Source: Symploca sp. SIO1C2 (lineage in GTDB: Bacteria > Cyanobacteriota > Cyanobacteriia > Cyanobacteriales > Coleofasciculaceae). From it: a stretch of 64,000 nucleotides of DNA. The position numbers and the translations under genes were made by a program. The stretch spans positions 124,001 through 188,000 of the forward strand of contig JAAHFP010000003.1 in the NCBI GenBank assembly GCA_010672925.1, in the 5' to 3' direction. Every line of letters starts with the position of its first letter. Within the stretch, counting starts at the first letter, position 1. A model generated the notes under the pieces. The model saw only the letters and a list, made by a program, of their open reading frames with translations, had not been told where the DNA came from and ran no database searches. Below are positions 35,083-44,899 of the stretch, in pieces.

Positions 35083-35715
35083 CTAAAGATGCTGATGAGC
35101 CCATAAAGCAGCCTGAGTGCGATCGCGAACATCTAACTGGCAGAAAATATTAGTCAGATGATTTTTAATCGTCCCTTCCGTCAGATTCAAAACTTTGGCA
35201 ATTTCTCGGTTACTTTTACCCTGTCCTAACAACTTCAAAATCTCCAATTCTCGCTGATTGAATTGGGCATAATAATCTGATTTTTTCCGTTCAGGCTGAG
35301 TATTCAACTGAGAAAACACCTTAGGGGCAATAGTCGGACCTAGTTGACTGTATCCCTGGTGCAAACTGCGAATCGCTGCTGCCACCTTGGGTGCTGGAGT
35401 ACTTTTAAGTAAATATCCTAACGCCCCAGCCTGAAGAGACTCGAACACATAGTTATCATTATCAAAGGTGGTTAAAACTAGAATCCGAATCCAGGGGTAG
35501 CGGGTATGGATTTCTCTGGTAGCTTGCACTCCATCACAGATGGGCATCCGCACATCCATCAAGATAATATCAGGTTGTAAACTCTCCGTAAGGGCAATGG
35601 CTTCTTTTCCGTGATTGGCTTCCCCCACTACCTCAAGATCATCCTCCAAAGAAAGCAGCGCTGCTAGTCCCTGTCGAAAGATGGGTTGGTCATCAGCTAA
35701 TAGAAGTCGAATCAA
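35083..35715 (-). CDS. NarL/FixJ family response regulator
   Basis: 210 aa, starting at a TTG at 35715 that overlaps the kinase stop (TTGA), so it is coupled to the kinase upstream. The receiver has Asp in LMDVRMPICDG and Lys in LLKSTPAP. The LuxR-type helix-turn-helix is QFNQRELEILKLLGQGKSNR, EIAKVLNLTEGTIKNHLTNI. Its partner is the kinase at 36941-35712. Confidence 0.93.
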   Translation of the reverse strand: MIRLLLADDQPIFRQGLAALLSLEDDLEVVGEANHGKEAIALTESLQPDIILMDVRMPICDGVQATREIHTRYPWIRILVLTTFDNDNYVFESLQAGALGYLLKSTPAPKVAAAIRSLHQGYSQLGPTIAPKVFSQLNTQPERKKSDYYAQFNQRELEILKLLGQGKSNREIAKVLNLTEGTIKNHLTNIFCQLDVRDRTQAALWAHQHL

Positions 35716-36941
35716 AATGGTACCCTAATCTGAATACGAGTGCCTTGTCCCGGTGTGCTATCCCATTGTATCGATCCGCCTATCAGCTGAACTCGCTCTT
35801 GCATACCCCTAAGGCCAAAACCCTGGGTTGGTTTAGCTAGATTAAAGCCAATGCCATCATCTTCTACTGTAAGGATAAGTGCATCGACACAACCATATCC
35901 CCGGAGGTAAACCACCTGGGCTTGACTATGTTTGCGAATATTTTCTAATCCTTCCTTGATAACACAGTAAAGCTGACGATTAGTTTGTAAGGGCAGTTGG
36001 GGCAAGTCTATTTTACTTTTAACAGTTATAGATGAGTTGGAGCTTAAGGATTCTATTAATTGGAGCAGCGCTGCATTCAGGTCAAAAGCTTCTTCTCGCA
36101 TGGTGGACACGGCACGACGCACTTCTTGCACAGATTGGCTAGCCAGTAATTTAGCCGTATCTAATGCTGGTTGCAGCTTCTTAGAATCTCGTTTGTAAAG
36201 TTGTTGTGCTAATTCTAGCTGTACATCAAGAGAAGTCAGGGTATGTCCCAGGGAATCATGGATGTCTCGGGCAATGCGATTACGTTCTAAATCTGCTGCT
36301 AGCAATTCCACTTCCTGACTTAAGGTGATCGCTTGCTGACGACTTCTATACTCAGCTACTAGGGTAAGGCACAGCAAAATAATCAGCCCACTAATAGGAA
36401 TAAAAATCACCAGGTTGTTGAAAATAATATCGACCACAAACAGTTGAGGAGAGTCTTGAATAAGTTGAAGATTCTCTTGTACCTGTTCTTTGATTCCTTC
36501 AATTGGTGATGAGATATCATTAGCAATTTGCCAAGCTAAAGCAAAATGCCAGGTAATGCAAGTTAATATAGCGGTAATAATGACATCGCGGCGACGGAAT
36601 AAAAAGCCGCTTTTAGCGAAGTAGAGAAAAAGGAAAAGATCAAGCCCTATGCTACTAAATATACGGGTCAGTAAGAGGCAGACAATCTCCAGCAAAATAT
36701 AGACTTGCCGCTGCCAAACTGGTTGACGGATGGGGAAGAAAAAACTCAGTATTGTCAATATTCCCAATACCAATAAAACCAGGTAATAACCGCCATCCGG
36801 TTCATAGGGAATCGCCTTATGCAAAATAGGAAACAACAGCCTCATGGTCACCATAGTCAACAATGCCCATTCCACATAGCGCAGTATTTTAGGAATCAAA
36901 GGATTAATGGTGGAAGCCTGAGGGGTTGTCCGAGCTGACAT
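35712..36941 (-). CDS. NarX/LiaS-type membrane histidine kinase
   Basis: 409 aa. Several hydrophobic segments fill the first 200 residues (five to six membrane helices), with no large periplasmic sensor. The dimerisation and phospho-acceptor helix is RNRIARDIHDSLGHTLTSLD with the phosphorylated His in ARDIHDSLGH. The HATPase domain has ENIRKHSQAQ, VEDDGIGFN and GFGLRGMQERV. It is the first gene of a two-component operon; the promoter lies in 36942-37105, divergent from the S9 peptidase gene. The signal is unknown, possibly membrane stress. Confidence 0.92.
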   Translation of the reverse strand: MSARTTPQASTINPLIPKILRYVEWALLTMVTMRLLFPILHKAIPYEPDGGYYLVLLVLGILTILSFFFPIRQPVWQRQVYILLEIVCLLLTRIFSSIGLDLFLFLYFAKSGFLFRRRDVIITAILTCITWHFALAWQIANDISSPIEGIKEQVQENLQLIQDSPQLFVVDIIFNNLVIFIPISGLIILLCLTLVAEYRSRQQAITLSQEVELLAADLERNRIARDIHDSLGHTLTSLDVQLELAQQLYKRDSKKLQPALDTAKLLASQSVQEVRRAVSTMREEAFDLNAALLQLIESLSSNSSITVKSKIDLPQLPLQTNRQLYCVIKEGLENIRKHSQAQVVYLRGYGCVDALILTVEDDGIGFNLAKPTQGFGLRGMQERVQLIGGSIQWDSTPGQGTRIQIRVPF

Positions 36942-37105
36942 CAGCTTAATGACTTATATTGATAATTGCTTCTACAGTTTAGGGAACTTGTGGGTAAATT
37001 CCCATGACAAAAGTCATTTATTTCCATGACTTGTCGCTATGGCTAGTTGGGAATAGCCTGCTTATGGTTGAACTATAGGTAATTCTTCACAGGATAAAGT
37101 TTGTG

Positions 37106-39436
37106 ATGAAACAATTTCAACTTGGTGCAGGTATGATCATGTCTATGGGTTTGATGGGTTTGAGTGTTGACAATCCACCTCTTCCCCTCACTGCAAACAC
37201 CACTAGCGCTGCGGAAAGTCAAACTTCGCAACCATTGCTCCAACGAGAACTATTCTTTGGCGACCCCAATATTGCTGGTGCTCAGCTGTCTCCTGATGGT
37301 CAGTTTATCGCCTTTCAAAAGCCCCTGGATGGGGTGATCAATCTGTGGGTCAAGGGTATCGACGAGGCAATGGAGGCGGCTCGCCTAGTCACTACTGATG
37401 CAGAAAGCCCTATCCTATTTTACTCTTGGAGTGCTGATGGTCGTTACATTCTCTACCCTCAGGACAAAGGAGGCAATGAGAATTTTCATATTTATGCGGT
37501 TGAAGTCAAATCTTTAGGTGAGACTAGCCTCAATACCCGAAATTTAACTCCTATAGATGGTGTTACAGCACGAATTTATGGGATTCCCAAACAAACACCT
37601 AACCAAATCATTGTAGGTTTGAACGATCGCAATCCCCAGTTTCATGATGTCTATCGTTTGGATTTGACAACGGGGGAGCGGACACTGCTGATTCAAAATG
37701 ATGAGAATATTGCCCTTTGGACAACAGATCTAGATGGTAATGTGCGCTTGGCTTATCGCCAAACTGTGGAACGAGGCAATGAAATTTTGGTAGTGGGAGA
37801 TAATGGATTAGCACCAGTTTACACCTGCCGCATCGAAGAAACCTGTATGCCCCTGCAATTTCATCCTGATGGTCAACGGGTATATATAATGAGTAATCGG
37901 GATGGGGATTTAATCCAATTAGAGCTACTTGATCTTAAGAGTTTGCAAAGTCAAGTGGTGGAAATCGACCCGGAAAAACAGGTAGATTTTGACAGGGCAA
38001 TTTTTTCAGAGGCAACCGATGAGTTGATTGCGACTTCCTACGTAGGTGATCGCATCCGCATCTATCCACAAAATGACAAAATAGCTGCTGATCTGGCTTT
38101 TCTGAACCAACAGCTGCCGGACGTTGACCTTTTTTTGCAATCCCTAACTCGGGATGACCGCTTGGCATTGATTGCAGCCCGAAGCGATGTTAATCCTGGC
38201 TCAGTTTATCTATTTGACCGCAGTAATCAAACCCTGGAAAAACTCTACGATTCCCGGCCAGATCTACCCAGTGAACATCTCGCCACTATGCAACCAATCC
38301 GCTATACAGCCCGTGATGGTCTGGAAATTCCGGCTTATCTAACGCTGCCCCAGGGAGTAGAGCCGGTAAATTTACCGGTGATTATCCTGCCCCATGGTGG
38401 ACCTTGGGCAAGGGACAGATGGGGGTACGAGCCATTTACTCAGTTTCTCGCTAATCGCGGCTATGCCATTCTCCAACCTAATTTTCGAGGCTCCACTGGT
38501 TATGGTAAAGCCTTCCTCAATGCAGGGAATAACGAATGGGGAACAGGCACAATGCAGCATGACTTGACGGATAGTGTGCAGTATCTGATTGATCAAGGAA
38601 TTGCCGATCCCAAGCGAGTGGGGATTGGTGGGATGTCCTATGGTGGCTATGCTACCCTAGCAGGTTTAGCGTTTACACCGGAGGTCTATGCGGTTGGCGT
38701 ATCCTATGTCGGGCCATCAAACTTGATGACCCTGCTCAAGTCAGTTCCTCCCTATTGGGAATCGATAAAAGCTACTTTTGTATTACGATTGGGAAATCTG
38801 GATAATCCGAGCGATCGCGATCGTTTAGAAGCCCAATCCCCTCTGTTTTCCGCCGATAAAATTAAGTCTCCACTAATGGTAATTCAGGGAGCTAACGATC
38901 CCCGGGTTAAGCAAGCAGAATCAGACCAAATTGTGGTGGCATTACGAGATTTAAACCAACCAGTAGAATATTTGATTGCCCCGGATGAAGGTCATGGTTT
39001 CCGTAAGGAGATTAACTCCCTCACCGTGGCAGCAGCCTTAGAGCGATTTTTGGCCGAACATTTGGGCGGACGCTATCAAGCAGAAATGTCTCCAGACATA
39101 CAGGCTCAATTAAAGACTTTAACCGTAGATATCGATACTGTCACGGTATCCAGTGAGCCGGAAATTATTGAACTTGACCCAGCAATTTACCAACGCTATG
39201 GGGGAACCTACCAGTTACTACCTAATATGCAGGTTGATATTCGAGTTGAAGAAGAACAACTGACTGCCCAGGCTACAGGTCAAGAAGCATTTAACCTTTA
39301 CCCTATTTCAGAGACAAAATTTTTGGCACAGGTTGCAGATATCACGATTCAATTCAATGTATCCCCAGAGGAAACGGTCAAAGGGCTTACTCTTTATCAA
39401 GCAGGTCAGGAATTGGTTGCACCCAAGGTTAATTAG
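37106..39436 (+). CDS. S9 family prolyl oligopeptidase
   Basis: About 776 aa from the ATG at 37106. A short hydrophobic N-terminus ([20 protein letters not shown]) could be a signal peptide, so the enzyme may be exported. The middle is a beta-propeller part ([31 protein letters not shown]). The peptidase part has the nucleophile in [15 protein letters not shown], Asp in [15 protein letters not shown] and His in [13 protein letters not shown]-terminal extension of about 110 residues follows ([20 protein letters not shown]), which resembles the tail of beta-lactamase-like or DUF3471 domains. Confidence 0.92.
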   Translation: MKQFQLGAGMIMSMGLMGLSVDNPPLPLTANTTSAAESQTSQPLLQRELFFGDPNIAGAQLSPDGQFIAFQKPLDGVINLWVKGIDEAMEAARLVTTDAESPILFYSWSADGRYILYPQDKGGNENFHIYAVEVKSLGETSLNTRNLTPIDGVTARIYGIPKQTPNQIIVGLNDRNPQFHDVYRLDLTTGERTLLIQNDENIALWTTDLDGNVRLAYRQTVERGNEILVVGDNGLAPVYTCRIEETCMPLQFHPDGQRVYIMSNRDGDLIQLELLDLKSLQSQVVEIDPEKQVDFDRAIFSEATDELIATSYVGDRIRIYPQNDKIAADLAFLNQQLPDVDLFLQSLTRDDRLALIAARSDVNPGSVYLFDRSNQTLEKLYDSRPDLPSEHLATMQPIRYTARDGLEIPAYLTLPQGVEPVNLPVIILPHGGPWARDRWGYEPFTQFLANRGYAILQPNFRGSTGYGKAFLNAGNNEWGTGTMQHDLTDSVQYLIDQGIADPKRVGIGGMSYGGYATLAGLAFTPEVYAVGVSYVGPSNLMTLLKSVPPYWESIKATFVLRLGNLDNPSDRDRLEAQSPLFSADKIKSPLMVIQGANDPRVKQAESDQIVVALRDLNQPVEYLIAPDEGHGFRKEINSLTVAAALERFLAEHLGGRYQAEMSPDIQAQLKTLTVDIDTVTVSSEPEIIELDPAIYQRYGGTYQLLPNMQVDIRVEEEQLTAQATGQEAFNLYPISETKFLAQVADITIQFNVSPEETVKGLTLYQAGQELVAPKVN

Positions 39437-39718
39437 GTGTTAGGTGGTAGGTGTTAGGTGGTAGGTGGTAGGTGTTAGGTGTTAGGTGGTAGGTGGTAGG
39501 TGTTAGGTGGTAGGTGGTAGGTGGTAGGTGGTAGGTGGTAGGTGTTAGGTGGTAGGTGGTAGGTGTTAGGTGTGGTGAAAAAGAAGGTACAATTTTCTAT
39601 TCCCTATTCCCTAGTTCCTCAAGAGCAATTAGCAATTAGCAATTAGCCATTAACCATTAGCCATTAGCCATTAGCCATTAGCAATTAACCATTAGCAATT
39701 AGCCATTAGCCATTAGCC
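39437..39718. repeat. Two heptamer arrays between S9 peptidase and cyclase
   Basis: 39437-39572 holds GGTAGGT heptamers and 39627-39718 holds CCATTAG / CAATTAG heptamers. The last few copies supply the stop codon of the cyclase gene (minus strand, end LANG). Confidence 0.85.
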
Positions 39719-41337
39719 AGAGTGTCCCTCAAGAGTAAATAACAATTCATCTGTCCCTTACCCTTCACCTGAATCGAGCCCCGGTCTTGAAATGCATACT
39801 GATTTTTGAGATACTGGTAAGTTGATTCTGATACTTGAATGCTACCAGGAATACCGTGAGATTCCATGCGGCTAGCAATATTTACTGTATCACCCCACAA
39901 GTCATACACAAACTTTTTCCTACCAATAATACCAGCAACTACGGGTCCTGTATTAATACCAATACGAATACTTAAAGCATTGCCTGTCTCTTGGGAAAAT
40001 CGCTTAATTGCCTCTTGCATATCTATTGCCATTGCTGCGATTGCCCTTGCATGATCTGGCTTCTCCTCTGGTAAACCTCCCACCACCATATAAGCATCCC
40101 CAATGGTCTTAATTTTTTCTAAACCATGTTTTTCTGTCAACTCATCAAATTCAGAAAAAATTATATTGAGAATCCCGACTAGTTCTTCTGGAGAAATCTG
40201 AGTAGCTAGCTCAGTAAAACCGACGATATCGGCAAACAGTACAGTCACCGCTGTATAACTATCCGCAATTTTACCCTCCTCCTCCTTCAATCTTTCCGCA
40301 ATTGATTGAGGTAAAATATTCAGTAATAAGCGTTCTGAGTTTTTCTTTTCTAGGGCTAAGGTTTTCAATGCTGAAGCAAATTGTTTGGCAACTTTACCCG
40401 CTGACAGTACTGCTATTACTAACGCCACCACCAAAACTATTTTCGCTGCATGGATAATCAGATCTATAGCCTGATCTGCCTGCTCGACTTCTGACTCTAT
40501 TAGGGCAATCAATTGTTGAGAGACTTGGTGGGATTTTTGATCAAAATCATTAAGTTTATCCTCAATTTCTTGATCAAGCTTAACTATCTTTGTTGCCGCA
40601 GCCTTGTACTTAGCTAGATACCCTAACGCTTCGGAACGTTGACTGGCATCGAACTTAGAGCTTACTAGAATACCATCCCTCAGTCTTTTTGAAGCATCCG
40701 ACATTGATTGCATTTTGTCCTGCTGACGGGTTGAGAAATATTCCTTTTCTGAAGACTGCATTTCTAGATAGATAAGCATCAAGTCTGGCTCTTTAGCTAG
40801 TTCTAACCTTTCTTTCAACATTTCTGCATTATGTTTGAGTTCGGCTAGCTCACCGACATCATCAATACTCAATTTACTCACCTTTCCCACAGTTTCCTTG
40901 AAGCTACGGGAATAATTAGCTACCATTTCTACATAATTCAGGTGGCTTTGGCTTAATTCTTTACTGACTTCAGCATCTTTAATTAATTCTTGTAAATCAT
41001 CTCCAACTATTAATACTTTCTCAATTTGACTGTTATGTTGTTGACGATAATTATTAATAGCATCACTAGAAACACTGGTAGCTGGCCAGTCGAGAAAAAA
41101 TTGTCTTTCGATGCGAGTTGCTTTCCTTAATTCAGAATCCATCTCAAATACCAGTCTTTTAACTCTAGTACTAGTTAAAATTGCACGTTTCATTTGATGG
41201 CTGACGTTATTGATAGCAAATAAGCCACTGAGGGCGACAATTACCATCAATAGTAATGAGGTAGTAAATGCTATATTAAATTTAGTAGTGATACTCAGTT
41301 TGCGCCGAGTAAAAGCTAAGTTTTTCCATAAAGTCAT
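39706..41337 (-). CDS. Class III adenylate/guanylate cyclase with membrane sensor
   Basis: 543 aa. A transmembrane helix at about 20-45 and another at about 285-310 frame a periplasmic four-helix-type sensor rich in coiled coil. The cyclase domain is VLFADIVGFTELATQI (metal-binding Asp), KIKTIGDAYMVVGGLP and KFVYDLWGDTVNIASRMESH. It likely makes cAMP or cGMP. The last codons, LLLRDTLANG, run into a heptamer repeat array, so the end may vary between strains. Confidence 0.92.
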   Translation of the reverse strand: MTLWKNLAFTRRKLSITTKFNIAFTTSLLLMVIVALSGLFAINNVSHQMKRAILTSTRVKRLVFEMDSELRKATRIERQFFLDWPATSVSSDAINNYRQQHNSQIEKVLIVGDDLQELIKDAEVSKELSQSHLNYVEMVANYSRSFKETVGKVSKLSIDDVGELAELKHNAEMLKERLELAKEPDLMLIYLEMQSSEKEYFSTRQQDKMQSMSDASKRLRDGILVSSKFDASQRSEALGYLAKYKAAATKIVKLDQEIEDKLNDFDQKSHQVSQQLIALIESEVEQADQAIDLIIHAAKIVLVVALVIAVLSAGKVAKQFASALKTLALEKKNSERLLLNILPQSIAERLKEEEGKIADSYTAVTVLFADIVGFTELATQISPEELVGILNIIFSEFDELTEKHGLEKIKTIGDAYMVVGGLPEEKPDHARAIAAMAIDMQEAIKRFSQETGNALSIRIGINTGPVVAGIIGRKKFVYDLWGDTVNIASRMESHGIPGSIQVSESTYQYLKNQYAFQDRGSIQVKGKGQMNCYLLLRDTLANG

Positions 41338-41400
41338 TGGTAGGCGTTAGTGCTAGGTGTTAGGTGGTAGGTATTAGGTTGTAGGTGGTATGTGGTAGTT
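41338..41400. repeat. Heptamer array TAGGTGG
   Basis: Seven-base TAGGTGG repeats with variants in the short spacer between cyclase and cruP. Confidence 0.75.
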
Positions 41401-41427
41401 GATTACTGTTTGATGGATTAAAATTTT

Positions 41428-42975
41428 TCAATCATAATCTCCTCCGGAACCATAACGCCATGCTTCTAACCAACGGTGATAGTAGTAGGCTGGTAGAGGG
41501 GGTAACTTGGCTAAAGGTTGCTTCATTAATTGCCCCAAGGGATACAAACCGGTATAAGCTCCTAAATTAAGGTAGTGAACTAACCAATCTAATAGAGTAG
41601 TCAGTCCGACTTGCGGCAGCACCGGTATTGCCAATCCCGGCTTAGTTAGGGAGGTTAACAATAGAGTTTTAGAGAGTCCGGAAAACTGGACAACATCTTG
41701 TAGAAAGGGGTTGAGTACCTCATCTCCTAGTTGGGACATTGCCTCAAAAACCCCATTGAGTAGCTCATTGATTTGATTGGGAGCTAGCTGTTGCTTGATA
41801 CCAACACTCATGGCTTTCTGAAACATCCAAGTTACGCCAATATTTGGTTGATAGGGTTGCAGCTGGGCTAAAGCATTTTTGGTTAAGGTATCAGCTTGGA
41901 GGGCTTCATTGGTTCCTTCCGTCAGACGCTTGAGATGTCGCACCATTGAGCCAAATCCACCAAAACTTACCGGAGATTGACCCCCACTGCTATCCCCTAT
42001 TGGTAAAATACGGTTCCAAGGTAGTCTAATCGGACTTTGGCGATAGGAAGGAAAGAAACCGAACAGTACCCGCTTAAAGTCAATTTGGGATAGTTCCACA
42101 TTTTGGTACTCTGGCAATAGGCGTAGGTACTCCTCACAAAAAAACTCTAAGCTTGGACGTTCTGGATGAGCATCTAGGTAAGTAAATAAGTAAGTAGTTC
42201 GGCCATCCCTTGCAGGAAATGCCTCCCAGAAATATTGGCATTGATTCAGAATTGGCGTGAAGGAGACAATAAGATCACCAGTTTCATTCTCAGGATAACC
42301 TTGAGCGCAACTACCAACCACTAAGCACACTCCATCTGGTTTACTCCCCTGTCTTGCTTGCTTAACAATTGGGGAAAAATGTCCCATCCCGTCAATTAGT
42401 AACTTAGTTTTCAAGCCCCCTGCTGCTTTGACGAAAACGCCATCAGGATGAATCATTGCACCCTCAAAAGCAGTTTTTTCCAGTAGCTTGCCTCCAGCTG
42501 CCAAAAATTTGGCCTTCAGAGCATCTAGCAGAAATACTGGATCAACACCGATATTGAGTACATCCCTTACCCAAAAGTCTCGCCCTTGGTAGAAACTAAT
42601 GCGAGCTGGGTTATACTCAGTAGCGATCGCTTGCTCTAACTGTTCTTCTGAAAGCAGTTCTAGTTCTAGAAAAACCTCTAGTTCTTTACGGGAGATATTC
42701 CACTCTTGCTCTCTACCTCGCAAAATACCTCGTTCCAGCAAAGCGACTCGCCAACCCTGCTGTTGTAAAGCCGCACCTATCATAATGCCTAATGTGCCGC
42801 CACAGATGACCACATCCCAATCAAGACTACCCAAAGATTCTGAGCTTTCTTGAATAACTAGGGGCACTGTTGCTGCTGTATCTTGTCGCAAAGCTTGCCA
42901 AAATTTGTCAGCACTTCGCAAGCGATTGAGGACATCTCCTGGTAACTCGGAGAGAATTTGTTCAGTTTTACTCAT
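41428..42975 (-). CDS. cruP: Lycopene cyclase family protein CruP
   Basis: 515 aa. The N-terminal FAD-binding motif is DWDVVICGGTLGIMIGAALQ then ALLERGILRGREQEWNISRK. Further family-specific stretches are VRDVLNIGVDPVFLL, DGMGHFSPIVKQARQG, YFWEAFPARDGRTTYLFTYL, LPIGDSSGGQSPVSFGGFGS and the end RWLEAWRYGSGGDYD. These match the cyanobacterial CruA/CruP lycopene cyclase group, with CruP the better fit in length and tail. CruP affects carotenoid composition and oxidative stress response. It is one of two carotenoid genes in this window. Confidence 0.88.
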   Translation of the reverse strand: MSKTEQILSELPGDVLNRLRSADKFWQALRQDTAATVPLVIQESSESLGSLDWDVVICGGTLGIMIGAALQQQGWRVALLERGILRGREQEWNISRKELEVFLELELLSEEQLEQAIATEYNPARISFYQGRDFWVRDVLNIGVDPVFLLDALKAKFLAAGGKLLEKTAFEGAMIHPDGVFVKAAGGLKTKLLIDGMGHFSPIVKQARQGSKPDGVCLVVGSCAQGYPENETGDLIVSFTPILNQCQYFWEAFPARDGRTTYLFTYLDAHPERPSLEFFCEEYLRLLPEYQNVELSQIDFKRVLFGFFPSYRQSPIRLPWNRILPIGDSSGGQSPVSFGGFGSMVRHLKRLTEGTNEALQADTLTKNALAQLQPYQPNIGVTWMFQKAMSVGIKQQLAPNQINELLNGVFEAMSQLGDEVLNPFLQDVVQFSGLSKTLLLTSLTKPGLAIPVLPQVGLTTLLDWLVHYLNLGAYTGLYPLGQLMKQPLAKLPPLPAYYYHRWLEAWRYGSGGDYD

Positions 42976-43192
42976 GGGTGGCTCTTTTCGGTAAGATGCT
43001 CCCTCTACATCCTAATTCCCAGAGGTCTTGAGCGTCAGCTGAAAGCCCCCTAAATCCCCCAACTTTGGGGGACTTTGAGTCCGGGCTCCCCCAGAATTGG
43101 GGGCTGGGAGCTTGAAAAACTTTGGCCTTGTTGCCAATATTTCAGAATGTTAAATTTGCCAACAGCATCTGTTCCTCAACCAAATCTACGTC

Positions 43193-43588
43193 TCATGGAA
43201 TGAAAAGCCTACCCACTCCCATATAGTTTTCGAGGTAAAGCATAATCTCAAGCAGACGATTGACACATTGCTCTCGATAGCCAGAATCACTTAAAAAACG
43301 ATTAGCATCTCCAATCGTGACAACTGGAAAGGAAGTTGGTAGATTTTCTTCCCGTAAAACCTGCTCAAGGGAATCTTTTCCCTTCATCCGTCGATTTGCT
43401 GTTAACAAAATCATTTGATTCGATTGAGCAAATCTCCAGATAACTCTATCACTGCTCTCAACTGACAATGCTAGGTCTTCAAGCGTCACAAAACGAGTAG
43501 TGAGAAAATCAAGCCACCCTTGATTACTAAGGTTTCCCGATAGAATGAGAGCGTGTCTTTCCAGGTTATGGTCAATGAGAAAAATCAT
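43193..43588 (-). CDS. DUF5615-like PIN-type toxin
   Basis: 131 aa. It reads MIFLIDHNLERHALILSGNL, SDRVIWRFAQSNQMILLTAN, then RRMKGKDSLEQVLRE. The early Asp in FLIDHNL and the ILLTANR stretch are the usual metal-binding core of PIN-like DUF5615 toxins. It overlaps the DUF433 gene by four bases (ATGA). The spacer 42976-43192 downstream of the cruP start shows only CCCCCTAAATCCCCC-type hairpin repeats. Confidence 0.75.
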   Translation of the reverse strand: MIFLIDHNLERHALILSGNLSNQGWLDFLTTRFVTLEDLALSVESSDRVIWRFAQSNQMILLTANRRMKGKDSLEQVLREENLPTSFPVVTIGDANRFLSDSGYREQCVNRLLEIMLYLENYMGVGRLFIP

Positions 43589-43980
43589 ACCTGGGAATCA
43601 AGTTTTGCTTTTAATTTAGCTTTTTGCGTTTGCAGCTTCTCCCAAGCTGCTTCTCTACCTGGTGGTGGTGGCAACTGTGCAATCTGAGCAAAGCGTTCTC
43701 GATTCCTTTCTTCCCAATATTGTCGGCTTTCTTCTGCTTCTTGCAGAATAGTTTGGTACTCAGCTTCGACTTCGGCACGATTTGCCTGGATATAAGAAAG
43801 GGCTGCATTGATTTGCTCTTCAGTGAGGCTGAGGATATCACGAATCAATTTAGGTGGATATTGAGCCGTCACATAGTCCATCACGTCGTAAAGGGTGATG
43901 CGCTCTCCTGCAATCGTTAATCCCCTTTCTGTACGGATGATAGTGGTTTTTCCACCGGATGCTAAAGTCATACTAATCAT
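43585..43980 (-). CDS. DUF433-type antitoxin
   Basis: 131 aa. The core ERGLTIAGERITLYDVMDYV, PPKLIRDILSLTEEQINAAL resembles DUF433 helix-turn-helix antitoxins, followed by a Glu-rich C-terminal tail. An alternative start at MTLASGG is equally possible. It is the upstream gene of the toxin pair at 43193-43588. Confidence 0.75.
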   Translation of the reverse strand: MISMTLASGGKTTIIRTERGLTIAGERITLYDVMDYVTAQYPPKLIRDILSLTEEQINAALSYIQANRAEVEAEYQTILQEAEESRQYWEERNRERFAQIAQLPPPPGREAAWEKLQTQKAKLKAKLDSQV

Positions 43981-44023
43981 TTCTTAGAAGCTTAGTTTAA
44001 GCATAACTTCCCAGGAAAATAAA

Positions 44024-44287
44024 GTGGGTGATCGTACTAGGGAGGGATTCCCACCAATTTGTCCAGATTTTGTAATTGAATTGCGCTCTCGCACAGATCG
44101 TTTAAAGCCTCTACAGAATAAGATGCAGGAATATCTTGCCAGTGGATTGCGGTTGGGTTGGCTAATTAATCCCAAGGGTAAGCAGATAGAAATTTATCGC
44201 CAAGGAAAAGATGTTGAGGTTGTGACCATGCCTGTAGTCTTGTCAGGGGAAGCGGTTCTACCAGGGTTTAGTCTGGATTTTACTTGA
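44024..44287 (+). pseudogene. Uma2 C-terminal fragment
   Basis: Only the second half of a Uma2 protein remains: GFPPICPDFVIELRSRTDRL, MQEYLASGLRLGWLINPKGK, VVLSGEAVLPGFSLDFT. The first half, including the RSPDASW-type region, is missing and no start fits; upstream is the DUF433 gene on the other strand. Confidence 0.82.
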
Positions 44288-44329
44288 ATGATTATCAGCT
44301 AAGATGCATCTAGTGAAAGCATCTAATTC

Positions 44330-44420
44330 AATCATAAGATTATGGTGGAATAGGCATCTTGCCTGTAAGCTTTCATGCCAATTCAATTATAAGATTATGG
44401 TGGAACAGGCATCTTGCCTG
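44330..44420. repeat. Tandem pair of ACAGGCATCTTGCCTGT repeats
   Basis: Two copies of a roughly 50-bp unit (AATTCAATTATAAGATTATG, then a GGCATCTTGCC palindrome) stand side by side before the Pepco gene. Confidence 0.7.
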
Positions 44421-44505
44421 TAAATAAAATGTACCAGGTCAATTTCCGCAATCAAAGAAGATTCTCTTGGAGTTATATTAGTTCATAGCAGATTCAGCAC
44501 ACCTT

Positions 44506-44898
44506 ATGTCCACAGAAACCCCAGATACTATTTGGATTATTACAGAAGCTAGCGAAGTCCCTGTTACTGAAGAAACTACTGGTGTTAAAGGTGTTACACA
44601 GGATACCGGAGGCTTCCTCGATAAAACCCAACAACCTACCTCAAACACACCAGTATCTCCTAGGCGGGGAGTGCCGGTTTCTGCACAGAAGTTAAAGCAG
44701 GAAATGGCTAAGTTTGTGCAAGTTGTGGGAGATGTATTTAGCCAAGTAGAGCAAATACATACAGGGATGGAACTCGATGAAATTGATCTTTCAGTGGAAA
44801 TCAATAGTGAAGGCAAAGTAAGTTTGTTTGGTGTTGGGGGTAAAGCTGGTGGCAAAGGAGCCATGACTCTCAAGTTCAAGCGTCGAGATTCTCTGTAA
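44506..44898 (+). CDS. Pepco domain protein
   Basis: 130 aa. The N-terminus is low-complexity and acidic (TPDTIWIITEASEVPVTEET). The C-terminal 75 residues, KLKQEMAKFVQVVGDVFSQV, LDEIDLSVEINSEGKVSLFG, VGGKAGGKGAMTLKFKRR, fit the Pepco (peptidase co-occurring) domain found next to caspase-like and other peptidases in bacterial conflict systems. It ends one base before the caspase-FGE start (TAA A ATG), so both form one operon and probably one complex. Confidence 0.78.
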   Translation: MSTETPDTIWIITEASEVPVTEETTGVKGVTQDTGGFLDKTQQPTSNTPVSPRRGVPVSAQKLKQEMAKFVQVVGDVFSQVEQIHTGMELDEIDLSVEINSEGKVSLFGVGGKAGGKGAMTLKFKRRDSL

Positions 44899-44899
44899 A